From Spirochaetota bacterium (lineage in GTDB: Bacteria > Spirochaetota > UBA4802 > UB4802), in the NCBI GenBank assembly GCA_029548025.1, contig JAKPOE010000399.1, positions 1 through 7,492 on the forward strand: a stretch of DNA of 7,492 nt, in the 5' to 3' direction. This document shows, in pieces, positions 1 to 5,519 of this stretch. The notes beneath the pieces are model-generated. The model was not told the DNA's origin and did not search any database. It was given only the letters and a program-made list of their open reading frames with translations. A program made the translations under genes and the position numbers. Each line of letters starts with the position of its first letter. The first letter of the stretch is position 1.

Positions 1-674
1 GCCCCTTCGGTAAATTTCATGATATTGCCCTTGTGCATAATGGTTACGCTTTTGCGCTTGTTTTCAATAGCATAGCGTAGTGCACTTTTAACAATATTTT
101 TAGTATTGGACATGCTTATTGGTTTTACGCCTATTCCCGTATCATCACTCAGGTGCTGTCCCATCTCGTTGTTTAAAAAGGCTATCACCTTTTTTGCCTC
201 TGGCGTTCCCTGCTTCCATTCTATACCAGCATACAGGTCTTCCATATTTTCCCTGAAGATAATCATATTGACACGTTCAGGTTTTTTCAGCGGGCTGGGT
301 ACGCCGGTAAGATACCTCACGGGACGTACACAGGCATAGAGCTTCAATACCTGACGCAGGGTAACATTGATACTTCTGATGCCACCGCCAACCGGTGTGG
401 TGAGCGGACCTTTTATTGCCACCTTATACTGTCTAATTTTTTCAAGTGTTTCATCGGGCAGCCAGCTGCCGGTGCTGGTGTTAGCTTTTTCACCGGCCAG
501 TATTTCCTGCCAGTGTATTCTCCTTTTCCCGTTATATGCCTTGTTCACGGCTGCATCCAGCACAATCTGTGTGGCTTTCCAAATATCGGGACCGGTGCCA
601 TCGCCTTCAATGAATAACACAACAGGATTATCGGGTACTTCAATAATGCCGTTTTCATATTTGATTGTTTCCAT
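1..674 (-). CDS. icd: Isocitrate dehydrogenase, E. coli-type, partial (C-terminus beyond left edge)
   Basis: This cytoplasmic TCA-cycle enzyme oxidatively decarboxylates isocitrate to 2-oxoglutarate. The 224 visible residues align along their whole length with E. coli Icd. The GEKxN region is followed by [14 protein letters not shown] (K88-S101), with S101 at the position of E. coli Ser113, the substrate-binding and regulatory phosphorylation site. Other isocitrate-binding residues follow: N103, R107, R117 and R141 in FREN, then Y148 in YAGIEW and K215 in [11 protein letters not shown]. The start is supported by GAGAGAGG (677-684) just upstream and by the N-terminal match ([18 protein letters not shown]). 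Translation runs off the left edge, so about half of the protein is missing. The residues that set NADP versus NAD preference lie in that part, and the cofactor cannot be read here. No frameshift is seen. The gene is divergent from trxB. Confidence 0.96.
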   Translation of the reverse strand, partial: METIKYENGIIEVPDNPVVLFIEGDGTGPDIWKATQIVLDAAVNKAYNGKRRIHWQEILAGEKANTSTGSWLPDETLEKIRQYKVAIKGPLTTPVGGGIRSINVTLRQVLKLYACVRPVRYLTGVPSPLKKPERVNMIIFRENMEDLYAGIEWKQGTPEAKKVIAFLNNEMGQHLSDDTGIGVKPISMSNTKNIVKSALRYAIENKRKSVTIMHKGNIMKFTEG

Positions 675-812
675 AGCCTCTCTCGTATGCAATATGATTT
701 AATTATCAGTAACTATCGCACATAAAAATTTTTTTGGCGATAGCTCCTGGTATCAACTCGTTATTAAAGATTACTGCTTTATGCAGAAATAGTGGTTGTG
801 TTAAATAAAGAA

Positions 813-840
813 AGTATAGCACGAATAAAGTATTTGACAT
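813..840 (-). promoter_or_regulatory. Candidate icd promoter with extended -10
   Basis: Read on the minus strand, ATGTCA (835-840, four of six matches to TTGACA) is followed after 16 bp by TGC-TATACT (813-821), an extended -10 element. It would give a leader of about 130 nt before the icd start. That leader contains a 7-bp inverted repeat, CTATCGC (713-719) with GCGATAG (737-743), around an A/T-rich loop. Assigned by consensus only. Confidence 0.45.
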
Positions 841-896
841 TAGTTTTTGGAACAAAACAGAATGTCACAATAAAAAAATGGATGCGATCATTTTTT

Positions 897-926
897 TAGA
901 CACAGTATTTTAGAAAAAGCTTAAAT
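897..926 (+). promoter_or_regulatory. Candidate trxB promoter
   Basis: TAGACA (897-902, five of six matches) is followed after 18 bp by TTAAAT (921-926, four of six). A competing candidate upstream is TTGACA (834-839) with an 18-bp spacer to CAGAAT (858-863). The first pair is flanked by an 8-bp perfect inverted repeat, TCACAATA (865-872) and TATTGTGA (926-933). Either promoter would place the 957-1034 mini-ORF in the trxB leader. Confidence 0.35.
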
Positions 927-956
927 ATTGTGATTCAATGATAGGAGATACAGCTT

Positions 957-1034
957 ATGTTTTTGTCATCAACATGCACGGCGATCAATAGTGTTTCCCC
1001 TGCTCGTACAAAGGGAAGGGGCAGGTGGGGATAA
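957..1034 (+). CDS. Possible 25-codon leader ORF upstream of trxB
   Basis: An ATG at 957 has a good Shine-Dalgarno sequence, AGGAGA (943-948), eight bases upstream and opens a 25-codon frame ending in TAA at 1032-1034, 28 nt before trxB. The peptide begins MFLSSTCTA and ends in a basic, Gly/Arg-rich tail (KGRGRWG) encoded by a G-rich block. It has no recognisable domain. The good ribosome-binding site favours translation. The odd G-run codons at the 3' end suggest instead that the frame runs by chance through a structured or repeat-like element. It could act as a leader peptide, a tiny protein, or nothing. Confidence 0.25.
   Translation: MFLSSTCTAINSVSPARTKGRGRWG
996..1031 (+). other. G-rich block with hairpin potential in the trxB leader
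   Basis: The stretch 1013-1030 is GGGAAGGGGCAGGTGGGG, sharply unlike the A/T-rich surroundings. Upstream TCCCC-TGC (996-1003) can pair with GCA-(GGT)-GGGGA (1021-1031), giving an eight-base-pair stem with a 3-nt bulge. The G tracts could alternatively form a two-tetrad quadruplex. It lacks a T run, so it is not a canonical terminator. It may be a remnant of a dispersed intergenic repeat. Confidence 0.35.
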
Positions 1035-1062
1035 TGCTATGTATGGATGAGAGGTATATTTC

Positions 1063-1980
1063 ATGAAAGAACTCATTATTATTGGTGCCGGACCTGCAGG
1101 ATTGGCTGCATCCATATATGCGGTGAGGTCGGGACTTGATACGCTGGTGCTTGAAAAAATTTCACCTGGCGGGCAGGTTATGCTTACCCATGCGATTGAA
1201 AATTATCCGGGATTTATTGAGCCAGTTGAAGGATGGCAGCTTGCCTACAACATGGAGCAGCAGGCACGTCGGCTTGGCGTAGCCATAGAAAGCAAAGATG
1301 TTGTGTCAGTAGAAAAATATGATGACATGTTTCATGTAAAAACAACAGATGGTGCTGTTATTGAGGGGCGGGCTATTATTGCAGCTTCAGGTGCTTCGCT
1401 CAAGCGTTTAGGAGTTCCCGGTGAAAGTGAATTTACCGGCAGGGGCGTATCGTACTGTGCTACCTGTGATGCGGCATTTTTTAAAGATAGAGTAACAGCA
1501 GTAGTTGGTGGTGGGAATACAGCGCTTGAGGAAGCACTGTATTTAACACGGTTTGCAAGCAAGGTATATATCATCCATCGTCGTGATGAATTCCGGGGTC
1601 AGAAGATTTTACAGGACAGGGTGCTATCCAATCCCAAAATTGAGCCAATTTTTGATACACTGGTAACGCAGGTACATGGTGATGAAAAAGTGTACAGCAT
1701 AACGCTGCAGAATAAAAAGACAGGTGAAAGCCGTGAACTTGCAATACAGGGACTGTTTATCTTTATAGGGAATACTTCCAATACAACATATCTTCCTGAA
1801 CAGGTGCTGAATGATTCAGGCGAAGTAAAGGTTGATATGAAGATGCAAACACCCATCAGCGGACTTTTTGCAGCAGGAGATTTGCGTGAAAATTCTTTAC
1901 GGCAGGTACTCATGGCTGCTGCTGATGGCGCAACGGCTGCTATTAGTGCTTATGAATATATAACGCATAAGGATTGGTGA
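1063..1980 (+). CDS. trxB: Thioredoxin-disulfide reductase
   Basis: This cytoplasmic flavoenzyme transfers electrons from NADPH through FAD and a redox-active disulfide to thioredoxin. The 305 residues (family usually about 310-320) show the expected order. The N-terminal FAD Rossmann motif GAGPAG (8-13) is followed by PGGQVM (35-40) and ENYPGF (46-51). The redox centre C132-A-T-C135-D follows. Next is the NADPH-binding motif GGGNTALEEA (149-158) with HRRDEFR (172-178), the arginines that read the 2'-phosphate of NADPH. The C-terminal FAD motif GLFAAGDLRE (267-276) and RQVLMAAADGA (280-290) complete the fold. The start is supported by GAGAGG (1049-1054), and an in-frame stop (1048-1050) blocks any longer form. 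No thioredoxin gene lies in the window. The gene is alone, divergent from icd and convergent with the amidohydrolase-like gene. Confidence 0.97.
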   Translation: MKELIIIGAGPAGLAASIYAVRSGLDTLVLEKISPGGQVMLTHAIENYPGFIEPVEGWQLAYNMEQQARRLGVAIESKDVVSVEKYDDMFHVKTTDGAVIEGRAIIAASGASLKRLGVPGESEFTGRGVSYCATCDAAFFKDRVTAVVGGGNTALEEALYLTRFASKVYIIHRRDEFRGQKILQDRVLSNPKIEPIFDTLVTQVHGDEKVYSITLQNKKTGESRELAIQGLFIFIGNTSNTTYLPEQVLNDSGEVKVDMKMQTPISGLFAAGDLRENSLRQVLMAAADGATAAISAYEYITHKDW

Positions 1981-2020
1981 CGGTTTGTCGTTGTTATATG
2001 CAGTATTACATTGTACACAA

Positions 2021-2800
2021 TTATATATAACGAGCAAACTTACTAAAACAATCGTGCAGACGCTCCTGAATATGTTGTATGCGGTTGCTGTCAACGGATA
2101 AGCTGTGCGGATCAAAATATTTTTCATTTAAAAAAAGTGCCTTTGATAAGGCTACCCGTATAATGGGGATTTGATGTTTGGCATATCGCTGCATGATATA
2201 CCGTTGTGCTGGCTTTGCAATAACAAAAGGTGCTGCTACGGTACAGTCTTCACTGCCAAAAGCCTTCTGGAAAAAAGACAACAGTTTCAAAGCTGTATTT
2301 TCTTCGCAGGTTATAATATCGGAACCATTGGTAGTGCCATGTTCTATGGCAATGATTGGACGTGGTATTCCCGCATCGCGAGCAACAATTGGAGCAACAG
2401 GCATGGTGGTGTGACATACAATGATACAGCGAGTAGATTTAACTGTATGCTCTATGCTATTGTGAAATGGGAACCAGTACCGTTTCATCATGGCAGCTAT
2501 TGCAATCTCATCAGGAAAAACTCCGCTGGTAAACATTAATTTTTTTTGTGATGTATGCATTTTCATAACCCCATTGCTTGAGCGTGGAGGCAATGTGTAA
2601 GGGTCCCTGTCTACATCAATAAATAGCCTGTGAATGGAGGTATGTATCACCGTGCCAATTTGTTGTAGATCAAAAAGGTCGTTGGCACAGGTATCTGCCT
2701 CAAAGAACAATTCAAATTCGTTGAGCACACAAAGCTGTGCCAATTCTTCAGGAATCTGATAACCACCATGAGGTATTATAAAGCAGTATGGTTTTTCCAT
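2021..2800 (-). CDS. N-formylglutamate amidohydrolase-like protein
   Basis: The 259-residue soluble protein resembles the N-formylglutamate amidohydrolase family (PF05013). Members hydrolyse N-formylglutamate to glutamate and formate in histidine degradation, though many act on other N-acyl amino acids or are uncharacterised. Supporting motifs are the N-terminal IIPHGG (8-13), FEADTCANDLFD (33-44), HRLFIDVDRDP (57-67, the family's Arg-Leu-x-x-Asp-x-Asn/Asp-Arg block), and a candidate metal-binding histidine in IIVCHTTMP (126-134). The start is the only usable ATG close upstream of the PHGG motif, but no clear Shine-Dalgarno sequence precedes it. That position is occupied by one arm of an inverted repeat (2808-2820). 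It is divergent from an Lrp/AsnC regulator, which fits control by an amino-acid-type ligand (inference). No other hut gene is present, so the substrate is open. Confidence 0.68.
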   Translation of the reverse strand: MEKPYCFIIPHGGYQIPEELAQLCVLNEFELFFEADTCANDLFDLQQIGTVIHTSIHRLFIDVDRDPYTLPPRSSNGVMKMHTSQKKLMFTSGVFPDEIAIAAMMKRYWFPFHNSIEHTVKSTRCIIVCHTTMPVAPIVARDAGIPRPIIAIEHGTTNGSDIITCEENTALKLLSFFQKAFGSEDCTVAAPFVIAKPAQRYIMQRYAKHQIPIIRVALSKALFLNEKYFDPHSLSVDSNRIQHIQERLHDCFSKFARYI

Positions 2801-2807
2801 TAGTTTT

Positions 2808-2864
2808 ATGGTGTTATATTGGTATAGTAGTAAAATTATATTGACTAATTAAGTATAACACCAT
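2808..2864. promoter_or_regulatory. Candidate operator: 13-bp inverted repeat in the divergent promoter
   Basis: ATGGTGTTATATT (2808-2820) and AGTATAACACCAT (2852-2864) are reverse complements at 12 of 13 positions, with centres 44 bp apart, about four helical turns. The right arm lies between the -35 and -10 of the Lrp/AsnC gene. The left arm lies just upstream of the amidohydrolase start, where its ribosome-binding site should be. Binding could therefore control both genes. Assignment to the adjacent regulator is inference. Confidence 0.5.
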
Positions 2865-2869
2865 TGAAT
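2841..2869 (+). promoter_or_regulatory. Candidate promoter of the Lrp/AsnC-glycosylase unit
   Basis: TTGACT (2841-2846, five of six matches) is followed after 17 bp by TTGAAT (2864-2869, four of six), about 74 bp before the start codon. A perfect minus-strand TATAAT (2835-2840) directly abuts its -35 and may serve the amidohydrolase gene, though without a good -35. The two promoters would be back to back. Confidence 0.45.
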
Positions 2870-2942
2870 TGTGAAGAACTTTTTTATTATCGCAATAATT
2901 TATTGAGAGAATATACAACACTTATAAAAAAAGGAGAATGTC

Positions 2943-3449
2943 ATGCGTCCCTATAAAATAGATACATTAGGCGAGGATATTTTAGAAATACTTTCACATG
3001 ATGCCAAAGCCACCGTTGAAGATATAGCACGCCAGCTTGATGTAAGTATTGATAAAGTAAAAAAAAGTATCAGCAGGCTGGAAAAGGATCGCATCATATT
3101 GCGGTATAAAACTCATATAAACTGGCAGCGGGTAAAGCATGATGAGGTGCGTGCCCTCATTGAAGTTAAAGTGACGCCTCAGAGAGGTGTTGGTTTTGAC
3201 TCCATTGCAGAGGTTATCTATCGTTTTCCCGAAGTAACCTCAGTGTATCTGTTATCAGGCGGTTATGATCTTCTGGTGCAGGTGGAAGGACCATCGCTTC
3301 GTGAAGTAGCAATGTTTGTAGCAGAGAAGCTTGCAACAATAGACCATGTGCAATCTACTGTTACTCATTTTATGTTGAAAAAATATAAAGAAGATGGTGA
3401 TATACTGGTAGAGCAACCCGAGGGCAAACGTTTACCGGTAAGTTTTTAG
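2943..3449 (+). CDS. Lrp/AsnC family transcriptional regulator
   Basis: This 168-residue cytoplasmic DNA-binding protein has the two-part Lrp/AsnC layout. An N-terminal winged helix-turn-helix covers roughly residues 8-62 (LGEDILEIL, then DVSIDKVKKSISRLEKDRII). A C-terminal RAM/AsnC ligand-binding domain covers roughly 69-150 (VRALIEVKVTP, then VYLLSGGYDLLVQVEG, where the GGYD turn is typical). The family forms oligomers that respond to amino acids or related small ligands. The tail is basic (HFMLKKYK) and then hydrophilic, as in a subgroup often found beside aminotransferase genes in Firmicutes; the usual partner is not here. The start has an excellent AAGGAG (2931-2936). Its promoter carries one arm of an inverted repeat, suggesting autoregulation. 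The downstream glycosylase gene starts only 6 nt after the stop and is probably co-transcribed. Confidence 0.92.
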   Translation: MRPYKIDTLGEDILEILSHDAKATVEDIARQLDVSIDKVKKSISRLEKDRIILRYKTHINWQRVKHDEVRALIEVKVTPQRGVGFDSIAEVIYRFPEVTSVYLLSGGYDLLVQVEGPSLREVAMFVAEKLATIDHVQSTVTHFMLKKYKEDGDILVEQPEGKRLPVSF

Positions 3450-3455
3450 TTTGCA

Positions 3456-4109
3456 ATGTTTTCCCTTAATACGGTGTATCAAAAACTTTTTGCCTGTTAT
3501 GGACCGCAGCATTGGTGGCCCGGTGAAACTCCATTTGAAATAACTATCGGCGCCATACTTGCACAAAATGTTTCGTGGTTAAATGCTGCAAAGGCAATAG
3601 CCAGCTTAAAAGCACACAACCTGCTAACACCGCACAAACTTTTTAAAGAAGATAGTGTGGCGATAGCTCATCATATTAAGCCTTCAGGCTATTACAATCA
3701 AAAGGCTTTTGCCATACAATCATTTTTACAGTGGTTTCACCGTTATGATTTTAGCTTTGATGCATTAAATGCTATACCAACAGAACTACTCAGAAAAGAA
3801 CTGCTGTCAATAAAGCGTATAGGTTATGAAACAGCCGATTCAATACTTTTATATGCATTGCACCGAAAAGTATTTGTTGTTGATGCATATACAAAACGGA
3901 TATTTACCCGCGCTGGTTTTTTAACCGGCAACGAAGATTATATGGCAATACAGGCTATGTTTCATGAGCATTTTACTGGCAACACTTACGATTATAATGA
4001 GTTTCATGCCTTGATAGTAAAACACGGAAAGGATAGATGTACAAAGAAGCCAGCGTGCAATGAGTGTTGTATTGCAGATGAATGCAAAGAATATGATGTG
4101 GCTAAATAA
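3456..4109 (+). CDS. Endonuclease III-related DNA glycosylase (HhH-GPD, Fe-S)
   Basis: This is a base-excision-repair glycosylase of the endonuclease III/3-methyladenine glycosylase-related group (COG2231 type). The 217 residues contain the group's signature WWPGETPFEITIGAILAQN (20-38). The helix-hairpin-helix KRIGYETAD (120-128) and the catalytic aspartate region FVVDAYTKRIF (140-150, Asp143) follow. A C-terminal four-cysteine Fe-S motif uses C195, C201, C204 and C210. The position of the E. coli Nth catalytic lysine (K120 in GRKTA) is a glutamate, E125, which predicts a monofunctional glycosylase without lyase activity. The cysteine spacing is X5-X2-X5, one residue shorter than the X6-X2-X5 of Nth. 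The damaged base recognised cannot be told; alkylated purine is a reasonable guess. There is no clear Shine-Dalgarno, and an in-frame stop lies nine bases upstream, so coupling to the preceding gene is likely. Confidence 0.88.
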   Translation: MFSLNTVYQKLFACYGPQHWWPGETPFEITIGAILAQNVSWLNAAKAIASLKAHNLLTPHKLFKEDSVAIAHHIKPSGYYNQKAFAIQSFLQWFHRYDFSFDALNAIPTELLRKELLSIKRIGYETADSILLYALHRKVFVVDAYTKRIFTRAGFLTGNEDYMAIQAMFHEHFTGNTYDYNEFHALIVKHGKDRCTKKPACNECCIADECKEYDVAK

Positions 4110-4312
4110 ATAATAAGTGATTATTGTGACAATTCAATATGATGCATAAATAAAATTTATAATGACTTTCGTACAATTGCCAAAATAAAATTATACCACT
4201 ATCATCACCACTAAACAGCCTCTTGATGTTTCGGATATCTGTCAGTGTAGCGATAAAAATATTTTTTTGTTGTGATTGTATTGTCATGTAAATTTTTTTT
4301 TAGAAAATAATA

Positions 4313-4342
4313 TTGACAACACCATCATTCTGATGGTATCTT
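4313..4342 (+). promoter_or_regulatory. Strong candidate promoter of the 56-residue membrane protein gene
   Basis: A perfect TTGACA (4313-4318) is followed after 18 bp by TATCTT (4337-4342, four of six matches), which is preceded by TGG (4334-4336) as an extended -10. The expected transcript start is about 25 nt before the start codon. The spacer contains a perfect palindrome. Confidence 0.6.
4321..4337. promoter_or_regulatory. Candidate operator palindrome within the promoter spacer
   Basis: ACCATCATTCTGATGGT is a perfect 7-3-7 palindrome lying wholly between the -35 and overlapping the first base of the -10. This is where a repressor would block polymerase, or where a MerR-type activator would twist an over-long spacer. 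The regulator is not identifiable here. Confidence 0.45.
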
Positions 4343-4373
4343 TTAAGCAATAAAATATAATAGGAGGTTTGCT

Positions 4374-4544
4374 ATGAATACCAATGCACCCAAATCAGCT
4401 ACATGGTGGATTGCTGTTATTATCGGCGTATTAGGTATTGTTGGGAAGTTTGTTCATATATCGGTGCTGGAAGCCTATTCATGGTGGCTTGTATGTATTG
4501 GGTTTATTGTTTTAGCACTGGCAACTGCTATAAAGGGATTATAG
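4374..4544 (+). CDS. Small two-span membrane protein, unknown function
   Basis: This 56-codon gene begins with MNTNAPKSATWW and has a consensus AGGAGG (4362-4367) six bases upstream of its ATG. Two hydrophobic segments, about residues 11-27 (WWIAVIIGVLGIVGKFV) and 36-52 (SWWLVCIGFIVLALATA), are joined by a short loop (HISVLEAY). It ends IKGL. The length, paired tryptophans at the start of each span, and short hydrophilic ends suggest a helical hairpin in the inner membrane. No catalytic residue or known domain is seen, and I do not assign a function. A strong promoter with an internal palindrome precedes it, so expression is probably regulated. It stands alone, converging on the glycogen-binding protein gene 44 bp downstream. 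An overlapping frame (4403-4585) is a shadow without such signals. Confidence 0.85.
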   Translation: MNTNAPKSATWWIAVIIGVLGIVGKFVHISVLEAYSWWLVCIGFIVLALATAIKGL

Positions 4545-4588
4545 CATCAACAGTAACTATCGCCCATGCAGTAGTGTATTATTAGCTT

Positions 4589-5359
4589 TTATGGTAAACT
4601 AATTACCGAGCACAGCATACCTGCAGCATTTGATGCTGTATGGGGGTTGTACAGGTCAAGCTGCCATGTGCCATCGACAACAAAGTTATAACGGCATACA
4701 CCTTCAGGCAAGCGTTTTTGTAAGCGCCAGATGTTGTTTTTGTCTTTTTTTAGCAGGTCAGCTTCCGTGTTCCAGTTATTGAAATCGCCAGCAAGCGCAA
4801 CTATCGTTGCATGGGGGGCATATACCCTGAACTCAACAAGGCGTGTACTTTCATTCACTATGTGGAAGCTGATTTGTTTGCTTTCAGGCAGTTTATCCTG
4901 ACGCACAATGGAATAGTATGAGCCTGTATTGTCATCATCAATATCCATGTTTACCGGGTCATTGATCCAGATGCCATCAACCATAAGCTTGTAACGAATT
5001 ATGCGCTCTTCATCATCAAATGGTATTATATAAAACCACACACCATTATTGCTGCGCTCCATTGGTTGCCTTTTCCAGTATGAAAAATCACCTGCAATGT
5101 ATACCTTGCGGGCATTTCTGTTTTTATAGGTAATAAGAGTGCCTCTTATTATGGCAGGCATGCCTGGCTTGCTATGACTGACAGTTATTGGGGCAGGTGC
5201 AGATGCTCTTGCCAATGTATAAAGCGAGTAGTAAGGAATTGTTTTTATAGGATAGCCGCCAGGATTGGAAAAAAAACAAAGGGATGCTATGAGTGCAATC
5301 CACCGCAATGATTTTTGTATCACACCAGACCTCAGGCTCATTGAAAATTTTACGCTCAT
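4589..5359 (-). CDS. Exported protein with two tandem glycogen-binding (AMPK/CBM48-type) domains
   Basis: The 256-residue protein starts with a basic stretch and a hydrophobic segment (about residues 19-30, LRWIALIASLCFF) that look like a signal peptide or N-terminal anchor. Cys28 is in SLC, a poor lipobox, so lipidation is uncertain. Two early-set beta-sandwich domains follow, each resembling the glycogen-binding domain of AMPK beta. Domain 1 (about 68-152) has VYIAGDFSYW, WFY and YKLMVDGIWINDP. Domain 2 (about 173-255) has VALAGDFNNW, IWRL and YNFVVDGTWQLD. The tryptophans W95, W131, W196 and W232 match the carbohydrate-contacting positions of the family. No catalytic domain is present, so it probably binds an alpha-glucan or acts as a structural envelope protein (inference). 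No strong Shine-Dalgarno precedes either M1 or the alternative start M7 (5339-5341). It is divergent from the flagellar collar-like gene. Confidence 0.82.
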   Translation of the reverse strand: MSVKFSMSLRSGVIQKSLRWIALIASLCFFSNPGGYPIKTIPYYSLYTLARASAPAPITVSHSKPGMPAIIRGTLITYKNRNARKVYIAGDFSYWKRQPMERSNNGVWFYIIPFDDEERIIRYKLMVDGIWINDPVNMDIDDDNTGSYYSIVRQDKLPESKQISFHIVNESTRLVEFRVYAPHATIVALAGDFNNWNTEADLLKKDKNNIWRLQKRLPEGVCRYNFVVDGTWQLDLYNPHTASNAAGMLCSVISLP

Positions 5360-5519
5360 GAATTACTTATTAATATGTCGATAGGTATAGAGAAAATATT
5401 TATATGATTTTGATGAAAATAAATATTAATATATAATTAGAAAAATGTATTTGATTTTATGTGCAGAGTATGAATTATATGTTTATGTCACATTATATAC
5501 TGTATAATGAGAGCCCGTT
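5360..5519. other. 160-bp very A/T-rich divergent intergenic region
   Basis: This region separates the glycogen-binding protein gene (minus) from the FlcA-like gene (plus). It is almost entirely A and T over 5395-5460, which would favour promoter melting or curvature. Apart from the TATAAT at 5503-5508, no convincing -35/-10 pair or operator-like repeat is seen. No RNA gene is recognisable. Confidence 0.55.
5503..5508 (+). promoter_or_regulatory. Consensus -10 close to the FlcA-like start
   Basis: A perfect TATAAT lies only 11 nt before the ATG at 5520; no good -35 is found 16-18 bp upstream. If used, transcription would start about five bases before the start codon, giving a nearly leaderless mRNA. 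A second, overlapping candidate is TATACT (5496-5501). Confidence 0.3.

Larger units (their letters stand above)
4110..4373. other. 264-bp intergenic region, mostly unassigned
   Basis: The region between the glycosylase and the small membrane protein gene holds the latter's promoter at its right end (4313-4342). The rest is A/T-rich. It contains a weak AATAAT/ATTATT hairpin just after the glycosylase stop (4109-4125) and a 12-bp A/T palindrome (4255-4266), neither a convincing terminator. An open minus-strand frame (4102-4287) lacks a ribosome-binding site and is not called as a gene. Confidence 0.6.

Noticed and set aside
106..702. Plus-strand frames opposite icd
   Set aside because: The minus strand here encodes a full-length match to isocitrate dehydrogenase with its substrate-binding residues, so the plus-strand frames are antisense shadows.
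1993..2031. Possible bidirectional terminator between trxB and the amidohydrolase-like gene (GTTATAT with ATATAAC)
   Set aside because: The stem is only seven A/T-rich pairs with a 25-nt loop and no clean T run, and one arm lies inside the coding end of the minus-strand gene. It is too weak to call.
4255..4266. AAAAATATTTTT palindrome followed by further T residues
   Set aside because: It is purely A/T with no G+C stem, so it would not form a stable terminator hairpin, and it lies about 145 nt after the glycosylase stop.
4102..4287. Minus-strand 61-codon frame between the glycosylase and membrane protein genes
   Set aside because: It has no ribosome-binding site (an A run precedes the ATG), overlaps the end of the glycosylase gene, and has no recognisable domain. 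It could be a remnant but cannot be supported.
4403..4585. Plus-strand 60-codon frame overlapping the small membrane protein gene
   Set aside because: It is in a different frame from the ATG that follows AGGAGG at 4362-4367, lacks its own ribosome-binding site, and runs past the true stop into the convergent spacer.
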